Below, piece after piece: positions 9,657 to 19,281 of a stretch of 64,000 nucleotides of DNA. Made by a program: the position numbers and the translations under genes. A model generated the notes under the pieces. It saw only the letters and a program-made list of their open reading frames with translations. It made no database searches and was not told where the DNA came from. The number at the start of each line of letters is the position of its first letter. The stretch's first letter is position 1. Source of the stretch: Campylobacter portucalensis (lineage in GTDB: Bacteria; Campylobacterota; Campylobacteria; Campylobacterales; Campylobacteraceae); contig NZ_VWSJ01000006.1 in NCBI RefSeq assembly GCF_009690845.1, forward strand, positions 1 to 64,000, given 5' to 3'.

Positions 9657-10135
9657 TTGAAATAATTTTTTTAGATGTTGATGGATGTTTGAGTGATGGA
9701 GGGATTTATTACTCAAATTTAGGCGATGAATTAAAAAAATTTAATGCAAAAGATGGTTTTGGGATTATGAATTGGCATAAAATTGGTAAAATTTCAGCCA
9801 TAATTACAGGTAGAAAATCTAAAATAGTTGAAAATAGGGCAGAAGAGTTAGGCATCAAATACGTCTATCAAGGTGCAAATGATAAATTTTCTATAGCGCA
9901 AGATATTTTAAAAAAAGAGAATTTAAGTTTTGAAAATGCTGCAGCAATTGGAGATGACTATAATGATATAAAGCTTTTAAATGCAGTTAAAATGAGCTTT
10001 GCTCCGCTAGATGCCTTGATAAAAAGCGATTTTAAATTGTCAAAAAAAGGTGGAGATGGTGCTGTTAGAGAGATGATTGAAACGATTGTAGAAAAAGAGA
10101 ATTTAAGGGACGTTTGGTTGCAAGGATGGCTATAA
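9653..10135 (+). CDS. kdsC: 3-deoxy-D-manno-octulosonate 8-phosphate phosphatase
   Basis: HAD-superfamily phosphatase that releases KDO for lipid A-core synthesis. The catalytic FLDVDGCLSDG is at residues 5-15 and the metal-binding GDDYNDIKLL near 102-111. The 160-residue length fits a single-domain KdsC. It overlaps hisB and is followed by overlapping lptC, joining KDO supply to LPS transport. Confidence 0.94.
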   Translation: MIEIIFLDVDGCLSDGGIYYSNLGDELKKFNAKDGFGIMNWHKIGKISAIITGRKSKIVENRAEELGIKYVYQGANDKFSIAQDILKKENLSFENAAAIGDDYNDIKLLNAVKMSFAPLDALIKSDFKLSKKGGDGAVREMIETIVEKENLRDVWLQGWL

Positions 10136-10641
10136 GAATTTTTTATATTGCAATATCTATTTTTAGCGTTGCTATGGTTTTTTTAAGTCTTCAAACGCCT
10201 TATTTTAGAGATTTTTTTAAATCAAATTTAGAAATAGCATCTATGGAGATGATAGATATTGTTGATTATGGGATTACGCCTGATATAGTTAATTCAAAAT
10301 ATACAGCAAAAAAGGGCGTTAAATTTAAAGATAGAGATGAATTCTATGATTTTAGAGGTCAAATTTTAGGTGACTTTAATCATACCTTGTCATCAAAAAA
10401 AGCTTTATATAAAAATAATACCATTACGCTATTTGACGATGTAAAGTATAGCAATAGCGATGGTTTAAACTATCTTAGTGATGAAATTATTTATAACACA
10501 AAAACAAAAATAGTAAAAAGCCAAAATCAATTTTTAATGCTAAAAGGTGAAAACAACATAACAGGAAAAAATTTAGTTTATGATTTAAATAAAAAGCAGA
10601 GTTTTGCTAAGGAGGTTAAAGCATGGTATCACATAAAATAG
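10114..10641 (+). CDS. lptC: LPS export ABC transporter periplasmic protein LptC
   Basis: Bitopic inner-membrane protein bridging the LptBFG transporter to LptA. There is one N-terminal membrane segment (IRIFYIAISIFSVAMVFLSL), then a beta-jellyroll-type periplasmic domain. The start is uncertain: TTG at 10114 with AAGGGA upstream, or ATG at 10126, which begins directly before the membrane helix. It overlaps kdsC at its start and lptA at its end. Confidence 0.85.
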   Translation: MVARMAIRIFYIAISIFSVAMVFLSLQTPYFRDFFKSNLEIASMEMIDIVDYGITPDIVNSKYTAKKGVKFKDRDEFYDFRGQILGDFNHTLSSKKALYKNNTITLFDDVKYSNSDGLNYLSDEIIYNTKTKIVKSQNQFLMLKGENNITGKNLVYDLNKKQSFAKEVKAWYHIK

Positions 10642-11108
10642 CATTAATATCGATTTTATTTATATTTTCAGGGCTTTTTGCACAAGAAATAGAAATAGTT
10701 GCTGATAATTTTTTTGCTGATGAGATTAAAAAACAAAGCATCCTAAGCGGAAATGTTTTTGTTAAAAAAAGCAACCTCGATACTTTAAAAAGTGATAAAA
10801 TTACTATATATTTTGATGATAATAAACAGCCTTTAAGATATATTGCTACAGGAAATGTTAAATTTGAAATTTTAATCGATAATAATAAATATAACGGTCA
10901 TGGAGATAAACTAACTTATATTTCAGCAAATAAAAAATATATTTTAGAAGGGAGTGCGTGGATTAGCGATATCAAAACAAAAAGAGAAGTTTTTGGAGAT
11001 GAAATCACAATTAATCAGTTAGAAGGAAAATATGAAGTTAAAAGTTTAGAATCCAACAAAACGCAAAGCAAAAAGCCAGTAAAATTTATATTCAAGGTCA
11101 AAGAATGA
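10623..11108 (+). CDS. lptA: LPS transport periplasmic protein LptA
   Basis: OstA-like periplasmic bridge protein. A signal peptide (to about residue 20, GLFAQE) is followed by beta-rich repeats typical of the family (IVADNFFADEIKKQSILSGNV). A strong GGAGG ribosome site precedes the ATG inside lptC. It overlaps engB by 4 bases. Length 161 residues. Confidence 0.9.
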   Translation: MVSHKIALISILFIFSGLFAQEIEIVADNFFADEIKKQSILSGNVFVKKSNLDTLKSDKITIYFDDNKQPLRYIATGNVKFEILIDNNKYNGHGDKLTYISANKKYILEGSAWISDIKTKREVFGDEITINQLEGKYEVKSLESNKTQSKKPVKFIFKVKE

Positions 11109-11701
11109 TTAAGCCAAGTAGTGCAAAATTTATAATCTCATCTCCAAATTTAGAGAGTTGTAAAAATTTTGGACTTAGTGAGATTGCATTTTTAGGTAGA
11201 TCAAATGTTGGAAAAAGCAGTTTTATAAATGCTTTAATAAATCAAAATTTAGCAAAAAGCAGTTCCACTCCAGGAAAAACGAGGCTTATAAATTTTTTTG
11301 AAGCAAATTTTGTAGATGATGACAAAAATAAATTTAACTTTATTTTTGTTGATTTACCGGGTTTTGGTTATGCAAAAGTATCTAAAAAAATGCATCAAAT
11401 TTGGCAAAGCTCGCTTGATGAGTTTTTAAAATTTAGAACCAGCATAAGGCTTTTTATCCATCTTAGGGACTCAAGACAGTTTAATTTAGATATTGACAAT
11501 GAAGTTGATTTTTATCTAAAAAGCTTTTTAAGAAGCGATCAAGAAATTTTAAATTTCTATACTAAATCTGATAAATTAAATCAAAGCAATAAGGCAGCTG
11601 TGCTTAAATTTGATAAAAATGCTAAATTTATTTCTACTTTAAAAAATACGGGCATCGATAAAGCAAGAGAGATTATCGTGTCCAAGGTTTTTGGGGTATG
11701 A
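11105..11701 (+). CDS. engB: ribosome biogenesis GTPase EngB (YsxC)
   Basis: Small GTPase needed for 50S assembly. G1 GRSNVGKSS, G2 region STPGKTRLIN, G3 DLPGFGYAK and G4 TKSD are all present in a 198-residue protein. It is translationally coupled to lptA (ATGA). The order lptA-engB is conserved in Campylobacter. Confidence 0.96.
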   Translation: MIKPSSAKFIISSPNLESCKNFGLSEIAFLGRSNVGKSSFINALINQNLAKSSSTPGKTRLINFFEANFVDDDKNKFNFIFVDLPGFGYAKVSKKMHQIWQSSLDEFLKFRTSIRLFIHLRDSRQFNLDIDNEVDFYLKSFLRSDQEILNFYTKSDKLNQSNKAAVLKFDKNAKFISTLKNTGIDKAREIIVSKVFGV

Positions 11702-11728
11702 TAATTTTATTTTATAAAAGATAAATTT

Positions 11729-12223
11729 ATGTATGCAAAAAGCAAAGATATCTATTTTTTAAGAACTGCTGTTTTTATAATATTTATAATCTTATATCAA
11801 ATTTTAAGCTCTGTTTTTCAGGGGCTTGCACCTTTGATTGGACTGTTTTTTTCATATTGTGTTATCCTTAGATATGAAAAGGAAAAAAGTCATCAAGACT
11901 ATAATCATAAGTGGTATTATGTTATATTTTTTCTTTTTTTTGCTGAGCAAATTCATGGATTTGAGCTTTTTTCTGTAGCTATATTTTTTGGATTTTTTTG
12001 GAATTTTTGCTTTGGATATTTATTTTCTTGGATTAAAATTAAAAATTTATTTTTAATTTTGCTAGTTTTTTTTGGATATTTGGGGATTTTTTTAGTAAGC
12101 AATTTACTTTGTTATATAAAAAATGAAGATTTTTTAGAATTTAGCTATGAATATTTAATTTATATTGTTATTGAGTCGTTTTTAGCTTTTATCTTTTTAA
12201 GAGGGCGAATTTATGGGCCGTAG
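11729..12223 (+). CDS. integral membrane protein, MreD-like by position
   Basis: A 164-residue, very hydrophobic protein with about five membrane segments and aromatic-rich helices. I cannot assign it by motif. Its place directly before, and overlapping, the gene for the elongation transpeptidase PBP2 is that of mreD in many bacteria, so a role in the rod complex is a reasonable inference from context only. C. jejuni has an uncharacterised membrane protein at the same place. Confidence 0.7.
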   Translation: MYAKSKDIYFLRTAVFIIFIILYQILSSVFQGLAPLIGLFFSYCVILRYEKEKSHQDYNHKWYYVIFFLFFAEQIHGFELFSVAIFFGFFWNFCFGYLFSWIKIKNLFLILLVFFGYLGIFLVSNLLCYIKNEDFLEFSYEYLIYIVIESFLAFIFLRGRIYGP

Positions 12224-14009
12224 AGTTAAAATTTTAGCCATTTTCATATTCTTAGTTTGGATAATTTTAATAGCAAGAGTTTATTTTTTAAGCATAAAAT
12301 CAAGTGATTATTACGCTAAAATGGCACTTTCAAATGCCGTTAAAACAGAAATCATCTCTCCAACAAGAGGTCAAATTTTAGATAAAAATAATCATCCTTT
12401 AGCAATAAACCGTCTTGGGTATTCAATACTTTTAAAACCGCATTTAAAAGATAAATTTTTAGACGAAGAGATTTCTAAAATAACTGAAATTTTTAAAGAT
12501 TTTAACGCCAGCATTCTTAAAAAAGAGTATAAAAAACAAAATTCTGCTTACAATCAAGACTATATTAAAGTTGTTGATTTTATAGATTATGATGATATGA
12601 TACCTCGTTTTTCTAAGATAAATTTATTTAATAATATCTTAATAGAACCAGCTTCAAAAAGACACTATCCTTTTAATGAGCTATCATCTCATATAATTGG
12701 CTATGTTGGGATTGCAAATAGTAAAGATATAGAAAAATTTCCTATTGCAAAATATACTAATTATGTTGGAAGAAGTGGGGTTGAAGCTTTTTATAATGAA
12801 ATTTTAGCAGGAGAAGTAGGCAAAAAGATTACAAAAGTTACGGCGTTAAATAAAGTTGTAGAAGAATTAGAATATAAAAAGCCAAATAGTAATGATATAG
12901 CCCTTCATATAGATATAAAACTTCAGAAATTTCTACAAGATCTTTTTAAAAACAAAGCAGGTGCAGTTGTGATAATGGATGTAAAAGATGGGGCGATTAT
13001 TGGAGCGGGGAGTTATCCAGAATATAATTTAAATCCATTTGTTACAGGAATTTCTACGAGTAGATGGAATGAGATAATAAATGATTTAAATCACCCTTTT
13101 ACAAATAAACTTATAAATGGTCTTTATCCACCAGGTTCTGTTATAAAAATGGGTGTTGGGATGAGTTTTTTAAATAGTGGAAAAATAACAAAAGATAAAA
13201 GCTATAAATGCAGTGGTTATATAGTACTTGGTAAGCGTAAATTTAGATGTTGGAAAACTTGGGGTCATGGAAGCGTTGATTTAAATAAGGCTATCAGGGA
13301 GAGTTGTGATGTTTATTTTTATGAGGGAAGTTTAGAAGTTGGGATAGACTTTATAGCTACAAATTTAGAAAGATATGGTTTTGGTAAAAAAACGAATATT
13401 GATCTTCCTAACGAATTTATAGGAACTGTTCCAAATAAAGCTTGGAAAATGGAGAAATTTAGGCGTCCATGGTATACGGGAGAGACTGTAATTACATCTA
13501 TAGGTCAAGGAAATTTTTTAGTAACGCCGATGCAGATTGCAAAGCATACAGCTGAAATTGCTAGCGGTAAAGGACTAACGCCTCATTTTTTAAAAAGCAT
13601 TAATGGCAAAGATGTTAAATTTGATACTTATGAAATTTTTACTCCATTTGAGAAGTTAAATTTACCAAGTATTAAAAAAGCGATGTATGAAGTAGCAAAT
13701 CATCCAAAAGGTACATCTTATAACTATTTAAAAGATAGTATTGTAAAAATAGCCGCTAAAACGGGCACAGCACAAGTTGTTGGAATTCCTCAAAGCGAAT
13801 TAGTTAGAATGAAAGAAAGCGATATGGAGTATTTTCATAGATCTCACTCTTGGATAACTGGTTTTGCTCCATATGATGATCCAAAATACGCTGTAACTGT
13901 TTTGGTGGAACACGGAGGAGGCGGAAGCAGTACTGGTTCGCCGATATTAAAATCTATATTTGAAAAACTTGTAGAGATGGGTTATATTGATTTAAATTCC
14001 ACCAAATAG
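12213..14009 (+). CDS. mrdA: penicillin-binding protein 2 (elongation transpeptidase)
   Basis: Class B PBP of 598 residues that cross-links peptidoglycan during cell elongation. One N-terminal membrane anchor (residues 6-27) is followed by the PBP dimerisation domain, including the RGQILDKN segment, and the transpeptidase domain. The active-site Ser309 lies in PPGSVIKM, the second motif is SCD (RESCDVYFYEG), and the third is KTG (AAKTGTAQV). It ends one base before the convergent rarD gene. Confidence 0.95.
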   Translation: MGRRVKILAIFIFLVWIILIARVYFLSIKSSDYYAKMALSNAVKTEIISPTRGQILDKNNHPLAINRLGYSILLKPHLKDKFLDEEISKITEIFKDFNASILKKEYKKQNSAYNQDYIKVVDFIDYDDMIPRFSKINLFNNILIEPASKRHYPFNELSSHIIGYVGIANSKDIEKFPIAKYTNYVGRSGVEAFYNEILAGEVGKKITKVTALNKVVEELEYKKPNSNDIALHIDIKLQKFLQDLFKNKAGAVVIMDVKDGAIIGAGSYPEYNLNPFVTGISTSRWNEIINDLNHPFTNKLINGLYPPGSVIKMGVGMSFLNSGKITKDKSYKCSGYIVLGKRKFRCWKTWGHGSVDLNKAIRESCDVYFYEGSLEVGIDFIATNLERYGFGKKTNIDLPNEFIGTVPNKAWKMEKFRRPWYTGETVITSIGQGNFLVTPMQIAKHTAEIASGKGLTPHFLKSINGKDVKFDTYEIFTPFEKLNLPSIKKAMYEVANHPKGTSYNYLKDSIVKIAAKTGTAQVVGIPQSELVRMKESDMEYFHRSHSWITGFAPYDDPKYAVTVLVEHGGGGSSTGSPILKSIFEKLVEMGYIDLNSTK

Positions 14010-14010
14010 A

Positions 14011-14877
14011 TTAAAATTTAGGCTTAGTTTTTATGCTATCAAATGTATTTATTAAAACAGCTATCCAAATTATTAAAAAGCTTATGATTTTTACTAAATC
14101 CACTCTCTCTTCATAAATAAAAATTCCAAAACAAATAGTAATGGTTGGAGTAATGTATTGCAAGAATCCAATTGTTGCTAAATTTAAAGTTCTAGTTGCA
14201 GCATTGAATGTAATTAAAGGCACTAAAGTAGCAAGTCCTGCACCGATTAATAAAATACCATTTAAATTTAATTCAAAATTTCCCATACCTTTAAATTCTA
14301 TAAAAAATAGATATAAAACGCAAATAGGCACAAGGCAAATTGTTTCACAAAATAGGCTTTCTAAGATAGGAGTTTGAATTTTTTTCTTTATTAATCCATA
14401 TATCGCAAACGCTGCTGGTAAAGCAATCGAAACAACAGAAAAAGATCTATTTGCAAATATTTCAATCCCAATAGCTATAAAGATTAAAAATATACTAAAT
14501 TTGGCTAAATTTGATATCTTTTCTTTTAAAAAAATAGCACCAAAAAGCATAAAAAATAGCGGATTAATAATCTGACCAATGCTAGCTTCTAAAATTTGGT
14601 TATTTGTAACTGCATAGATATAAATCCCCCAATTTAGCGTTACAAAAAAACCAGCAAGACTTAACTTCAAAAAAATTGTCTTATTATAAAAAATCCTTTT
14701 TAAACTAGAATTTTTTTTAAAAAGTACAATAAACATAAAGCCAAAAATAGAAGCAAAAATAACTCTATACGCTAAAATTTCTATACTATCTGCAGAAATG
14801 CTTTTAAAATAAATAGGAAAAAGCCCCCACAAAACAAAAGATAAAATTCCTAAAAATAGCTCTTTACTCATCATCAT
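14011..14877 (-). CDS. rarD: RarD-type EamA family permease
   Basis: Drug/metabolite-transporter superfamily membrane protein of 288 residues with about ten membrane helices in two EamA repeats. The start (FLGILSFVLWGLFPIYFK) and the segment WGIYIYAVTNNQILEASIGQ are typical of RarD. The substrate is unknown. Three successive ATGs could start it. It overlaps the end of ybeY by 14 bases, so the two are co-transcribed leftward. Confidence 0.85.
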   Translation of the reverse strand: MMMSKELFLGILSFVLWGLFPIYFKSISADSIEILAYRVIFASIFGFMFIVLFKKNSSLKRIFYNKTIFLKLSLAGFFVTLNWGIYIYAVTNNQILEASIGQIINPLFFMLFGAIFLKEKISNLAKFSIFLIFIAIGIEIFANRSFSVVSIALPAAFAIYGLIKKKIQTPILESLFCETICLVPICVLYLFFIEFKGMGNFELNLNGILLIGAGLATLVPLITFNAATRTLNLATIGFLQYITPTITICFGIFIYEERVDLVKIISFLIIWIAVLINTFDSIKTKPKF

Positions 14878-15271
14878 TTCTTAAAATTAAACTTTTTGGA
14901 AGATTAAAATTTAGTATAATTTTTTCCTCCATATCCCTCATTTGACCACTATCTGTTTCGTGATCAAAGCCTAAAATATGTAAAATTCCATGTATAAAAA
15001 GTAAAGCAATCTCATCTTCGATATTGTGACCAAAATTTATAGCCATATCTTTTGCTAAATCTAAATTTATAACAATCGAACCAATTGGAAAATTAGGTAT
15101 TTTTTGGTAAGGAAAGCTAAGCACATCTGTTGTTTTATCTAAATTTCTTTGTGCTTTATTTATCTCATACATCTGCACTGAATTAACAAAAACAAGCTCC
15201 ACATCGCCACTGTTTAGAAATTCTATAATTTCATCTAAAATTTTTGGATATTTTTCTTCACAAATTATCAA
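14864..15271 (-). CDS. ybeY: endoribonuclease YbeY
   Basis: Zn-dependent rRNA maturation and ribosome quality-control nuclease. The hallmark histidine cluster HGILHILGFDH is near residues 95-105, preceded by TDVLSFPY. The start is TTG at 15269-15271. Length 135 residues, normal for the family. It is divergent from queC. Confidence 0.93.
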   Translation of the reverse strand: MIICEEKYPKILDEIIEFLNSGDVELVFVNSVQMYEINKAQRNLDKTTDVLSFPYQKIPNFPIGSIVINLDLAKDMAINFGHNIEDEIALLFIHGILHILGFDHETDSGQMRDMEEKIILNFNLPKSLILRNDDE

Positions 15272-15298
15272 CTTAAAAAGCCTTTAAATAAATTTTGA

Positions 15299-15308
15299 TA
15301 AAATTATA
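15299..15308. promoter_or_regulatory. overlapping divergent -10 boxes of ybeY and queC
   Basis: On the plus strand TAAAAT (15299-15304) could serve queC. On the minus strand TATAAT (15308-15303) could serve ybeY. The boxes overlap, so the two promoters may compete. Confidence 0.45.
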
Positions 15309-15327
15309 CCCAAAAAAGGACTAATTT

Positions 15328-15984
15328 ATGAAAAAAGCAGTTTGTATTATAAGTGGCGGTATGGACAGCACACTTTGTGCTTATTTAGCTAAAAATGAAG
15401 GATATGAGATAATAGGGCTTCATTTTGATTATAATCAACGCACAATGGAAAAAGAAAGAGAGTGTTTTAATAAAATTTGCGATGATTTAAGAGTATTGAA
15501 ACGTGAAATTTTAGATGTAGGATTTATATCTCAAATAGGAGCAAATGCCTTAACTGATATAAATTTAGAGATTCCAAAAAACAGCTCGTCAAATGAAATT
15601 CCAATAACATATGTGCCTTTTAGGAATGGAATTTTTCTAAGTATAGCTGCAGCCTTAGCAGAAAAAGAGGATTGCGAGGCGATTTTTATCGGTGTTGTTG
15701 AAGAAGATAGCAGCGGCTATCCTGACTGCAAAGATGAGTTTATAAAAAGTATGCAAAACTCTATAAATTTAGGAAGAGTTAAAAAATGTGATATTAAAAT
15801 GCCGCTTGTGCATTTAAATAAATCTCAAATCGTGCAAAAAGCCTTAAATTTAGGCGTGCCTTTAGAAAAAACTTGGAGTTGTTATGAAAACAATGATAAA
15901 GCTTGTGGCGTTTGTGATAGTTGCAGATTGAGACTAAAAGGCTTTAAAAAAGCTGGTTTTAAAGATAAAATTTCTTATCTTTAA
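15328..15984 (+). CDS. queC: 7-cyano-7-deazaguanine synthase
   Basis: ATP-dependent enzyme converting 7-carboxy-7-deazaguanine to preQ0 in queuosine biosynthesis. The PP-loop [11 protein letters not shown] is at residues 9-19. The C-terminal zinc site has four Cys ([15 protein letters not shown]). Length 218 residues. The ribosome site AAAAAAGGA precedes the ATG. Confidence 0.96.
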   Translation: MKKAVCIISGGMDSTLCAYLAKNEGYEIIGLHFDYNQRTMEKERECFNKICDDLRVLKREILDVGFISQIGANALTDINLEIPKNSSSNEIPITYVPFRNGIFLSIAAALAEKEDCEAIFIGVVEEDSSGYPDCKDEFIKSMQNSINLGRVKKCDIKMPLVHLNKSQIVQKALNLGVPLEKTWSCYENNDKACGVCDSCRLRLKGFKKAGFKDKISYL

Positions 15985-16185
15985 AATTTAGAGATTTAAA
16001 ATATCTATTTGATAATCAAGATTAAATTTAAGGCTAGAAATTTATCCAAAAAAATGACAAAATAAAACTTATAAAAAGTGTTTATTTAGGGCTTGCAAAA
16101 TAATGATTAAATTTAGAGTCTAAAAAGCTCTAAATTTATAAAAATTACACTGTGTTTCTTAAACACTCATAATTTAAAATATCAA
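15985..16185. other. spacer with hairpin between queC and priA
   Basis: No gene. A 10-bp stem (16109-16118 with 16128-16137) lies between the convergent queC and priA and may terminate both. Confidence 0.45.
16109..16137. terminator. putative bidirectional terminator
   Basis: AAATTTAGAG pairs with CTCTAAATTT around a 9-base loop. A/T-rich sequence follows on both sides. It lies between two convergent genes. Confidence 0.45.
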
Positions 16186-18015
16186 TCAACTAAAATTTAT
16201 GGCGTCCATATCGATCTCTACGCCATCTAAACTATCACAAGTTTTAGCAGCATTTATGAGAGCTTTATGATTTTTTGATCTCATTAAAATTTCATATCTA
16301 AATTTTGAAGCGATGACTTCAATATTTGCTCTTCCATATCCTATAATTTCAATATTTTGAATATTTTTTAGATTGTCTAGACACTTTTGCATTAAAATTT
16401 TGGCTGTTTTTTGATTTTTATGTGAGATTAAAATCCTTAAAAGCCTAGTAAATGGCGGATATAGTGGCTTTCTTAAAAATTCCTCTTCTTCTAAAAAATC
16501 ATCATAATTTTGTATGAAATCATTAAAAAATTCTCTTTGCAAAGTTTGGATGATTACTTTTCCATCGCCATTTCTTCCAACCCTTCCAGCAAGTTGCATA
16601 GCAAGGCTTAGCGTTTTTTCTCTTGCTCTAAAATCAGCGTATCCAAGACTAGAATCAATTCCCATAATTACAGCCAGTTTTACATTGTGGTAGTCATGAC
16701 CTTTGCTTAACATCTGAGTTCCAACTAAAATGTCAATTTTGGCATCATTAAAATCTTTTAGTAAATTTATCAGTTTTTTTTGAGTGGTTATTTTATCCTT
16801 GTCAAATTTATCAATCACCTTATCTTTAAAAATAGATTTTAACTCATCAACCACTTCACTAGTACCCATTCTTCTTGGTTCAAATACTTTTGAGTTGCAA
16901 ATTTTACAAGTTGATTTATAAAAAAACGAATGACCACAGTAGTGGCAAATGAGAGCATTTTTATCTTTATGAAGGCTCATTGCAACGCTACAAAAAGGGC
17001 ATTTGATTATGTTTTTGCAATTAGTACATTGCATAAATTTAAAATTTGCTCTAGTTGGTAAAAACAGTATTGCTTGATTTGAGTTTTCTAAACACTGTTT
17101 TAAATTTGAAATTATCAATGGAGATAGAAAAGTTTCGTTTTCATCATAAATTATCTCTTTTTTGCTTTCAAAAAACGTCCCTTTTAGTCTAAATACGGGC
17201 TGTTTTTTAAATGTGCTTAAACAAGGTGTGGCAGAACCTAAGACTACTTTTGTATCATCTAAAAGGTATAGCGCTAAATCTCTTGCGTTATAGCGTGGTT
17301 TTTGATTTGATTTATAACTATCATCATGCTCTTCATCTACGATTATTAAACCTAAATTTGTAAATGGTAAAAACAGTGCCGATCTTGCTCCGGCTATTAA
17401 TTTTATCTCGCCTTTTTCAAATTTTTGAAGTAAAATTTCTTTTTTTTGAGGAGAAATTTTTGAGTGCCAAACTCCAACAAAATCACCAAAATATTTTTTT
17501 AGTCTTATTTCCATTTGTGGTGTTAGGGAAATTTCAGGCATCAAAAAAAGCGCTTGTTTATTTGAATTTAATGTATCTATAATAAGCGAGATATAAATTT
17601 CACTTTTCCCGCTTCCTGTATCTCCAAATATCAAAGATGATTTATTATTTAGAGCAAAATTTTTTGCTTTTTGCTGATTTGGGCTTAAATTTGGAGATTC
17701 ATTAAATTTAAAAGGAGTAAAATTTAAACTTTCAAATGGGGTAAAAATACTAAAAGCAATACCTATTTCACATACATAATAATAGCTTATAAATTTTGCC
17801 AATTTTATTTGTAAATTTGAAAACTTTTTTTTAAAAACTTCTAAAATTTCAAGAGTTTCAAACTCAGGCTTTTTTGTCTCTTCTAGGATGATTGCAGTTT
17901 TTTGTTTATTAGAAAGCGTAACTAAAACTAAACTATAAATTTCAAGTTTAGTCTTAGAAAAATATGTTAAAGGTTTTAAATTTTGCCCTAAAATAGCGAC
18001 TTGGTAAAAAAACAT
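16186..18015 (-). CDS. priA: primosomal replication restart helicase PriA
   Basis: 3'-5' DNA helicase that reloads the replisome at stalled forks. Walker A GDTGSGKSE and the DEEH box (IIVDEEHDDSYKS) lie in the first half, followed by GSATP. The eight-Cys zinc region (CTNCKNIIKCPFCS...CHYCG...CKICN) and the helicase motif QLAGRVGRNGDG follow. At 609 residues it is shorter than E. coli PriA (732), as in other Campylobacters. It directly abuts the upstream pseudopilin gene with no spacer. Confidence 0.95.
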   Translation of the reverse strand: MFFYQVAILGQNLKPLTYFSKTKLEIYSLVLVTLSNKQKTAIILEETKKPEFETLEILEVFKKKFSNLQIKLAKFISYYYVCEIGIAFSIFTPFESLNFTPFKFNESPNLSPNQQKAKNFALNNKSSLIFGDTGSGKSEIYISLIIDTLNSNKQALFLMPEISLTPQMEIRLKKYFGDFVGVWHSKISPQKKEILLQKFEKGEIKLIAGARSALFLPFTNLGLIIVDEEHDDSYKSNQKPRYNARDLALYLLDDTKVVLGSATPCLSTFKKQPVFRLKGTFFESKKEIIYDENETFLSPLIISNLKQCLENSNQAILFLPTRANFKFMQCTNCKNIIKCPFCSVAMSLHKDKNALICHYCGHSFFYKSTCKICNSKVFEPRRMGTSEVVDELKSIFKDKVIDKFDKDKITTQKKLINLLKDFNDAKIDILVGTQMLSKGHDYHNVKLAVIMGIDSSLGYADFRAREKTLSLAMQLAGRVGRNGDGKVIIQTLQREFFNDFIQNYDDFLEEEEFLRKPLYPPFTRLLRILISHKNQKTAKILMQKCLDNLKNIQNIEIIGYGRANIEVIASKFRYEILMRSKNHKALINAAKTCDSLDGVEIDMDAINFS

Positions 18016-18417
18016 CTATTCGAAATATTTGCAATTATCTTTGCATACAAAATTTTTATCACTATCAAATTCAAAAGTTGCACAATTATTTTTTCTATAG
18101 CAGGCCTTCCATTCATTAGTTGATGATTTGCTCCAGCCAGTTTCTCCTGGTTTTTTTAATAATATTTTCATTTCTAAAACGTTGCTAAAATTATCTTCTA
18201 ATTTAAATTTAGTATTCCATCCAGTCATATTGGCCTCTATCATATGTCTTCCTTTTTCGTGTGCTATACCGCTTCTTATAGAGGCTATATCTGCTCTTAG
18301 TTTTGCTATCATAGCATCATCTCTAGTAACAGCAAGTTTTGGTATGCCAATGCCAGCTAAAATTCCAAGTATGACTATAACAAATATAAGCTCAATCATC
18401 GTAAAAGCTTTTTTCAT
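18016..18417 (-). CDS. type II secretion/transformation pseudopilin
   Basis: Small prepilin-like protein of 133 residues. The N-terminus is MKKA/FTMIELIFVIVILGILAGIGIP: a basic leader, cleavage after Ala4, Phe at +1, Glu at +5 and a hydrophobic helix. Four Cys residues in the C-terminal half (near ACYRKNNC and CKDNC) could form disulfides. It would be processed by a prepilin peptidase and could serve the DNA-uptake pseudopilus (a CtsG-like role is possible, not proven). The promoter has TATAAT at 18450-18455. It is co-transcribed with priA. Confidence 0.85.
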   Translation of the reverse strand: MKKAFTMIELIFVIVILGILAGIGIPKLAVTRDDAMIAKLRADIASIRSGIAHEKGRHMIEANMTGWNTKFKLEDNFSNVLEMKILLKKPGETGWSKSSTNEWKACYRKNNCATFEFDSDKNFVCKDNCKYFE

Positions 18418-18449
18418 AATTAATCCTTTAATATTTTAATGTGTGCCGA

Positions 18450-18455
18450 ATTATA
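18450..18455 (-). promoter_or_regulatory. -10 box of the pseudopilin-priA operon
   Basis: Minus-strand TATAAT, with TGTAAAAC some 12 bases further upstream and a leader of about 26 bases to the ATG. Confidence 0.6.
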
Positions 18456-18479
18456 CCACAAAGTTTTACAAAAATTAAT

Positions 18480-19250
18480 TTAAATTAAAATTTCACCTAA
18501 ATCATCACCAAATTTCAGAGTTTTGTTGCTAGAGGTGTTAAATTTTACACCATCACTCAATAAAACTATAGTAGAGCCAAGCTCGAAATTTCCTAAATGA
18601 TCGCCTTTTTTGAAATTTAAATTTTGATAGTTGTAGGTTGTGATTTTAGTGCAATTTTTTTGTATGTTTTCATCAAAATCAAATTTCATCTTTCCTACAT
18701 TTAAAGCACCAACAAACACAATCCACAAAATTTTATCATTTTTTAATTTAGTTTTTAGGATAACTCTTTCATTTTTTGCATATAGATTTTGAATTTTTAA
18801 AAGAGGCTTTTTTGCCACACTATAGAGCTTTGCAGGGATGTATTTAGCACTTAAAATTTCTAAATCACAAGGCGAGTGATAGTGATGATAATCTTTTGGC
18901 GAGAGGTAGATATTTAGGTAGTTTTGCTCGTTTTCTAATTTACAATCTAATAGTTCATTTAAATCATAAATTCTATCTTTTATACTAAAAGCTTTAAATT
19001 CACTACTTTTACCACATTCAAAAACAACCCCATCACTTGGGCTTATAAACTCACTTTTTGATAAATTTCTAGGAATTTTTAGCTCTCTTGTAAAAAGTGC
19101 ATTTAAACTTTTGTAGTTTTTAAAATCATCAAATTCACTCATATCGATTTTAAAAAAATTAATATATTTTTGATTTATGAAATTTTGCATAAAATTTGGA
19201 AATTTAATATCCGCAACCAATCCAAAACATTTTGAAATAATTTTTCTCAT
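18480..19250 (-). CDS. psd: phosphatidylserine decarboxylase proenzyme
   Basis: Makes phosphatidylethanolamine at the inner membrane. The autocleavage motif LGST, with Ser226 as the future pyruvoyl group, is near the C-terminus (NFELGSTIVLLSDG). The conserved histidine segment YLSPKDYHHYHSPCD is near the middle. Length 256 residues. The psd/gltX neighbourhood is as in C. jejuni, but here a truncated mscL start lies just upstream in the same direction. Confidence 0.94.
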   Translation of the reverse strand: MRKIISKCFGLVADIKFPNFMQNFINQKYINFFKIDMSEFDDFKNYKSLNALFTRELKIPRNLSKSEFISPSDGVVFECGKSSEFKAFSIKDRIYDLNELLDCKLENEQNYLNIYLSPKDYHHYHSPCDLEILSAKYIPAKLYSVAKKPLLKIQNLYAKNERVILKTKLKNDKILWIVFVGALNVGKMKFDFDENIQKNCTKITTYNYQNLNFKKGDHLGNFELGSTIVLLSDGVKFNTSSNKTLKFGDDLGEILI

Positions 19251-19281
19251 TTAATACCTCTATAAATTTATTTTTTATCTT

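Noticed and set aside
18128-18439. open frame opposite the pseudopilin gene
   Set aside because: A shadow of the pilin gene, with no ribosome site and no recognisable protein.
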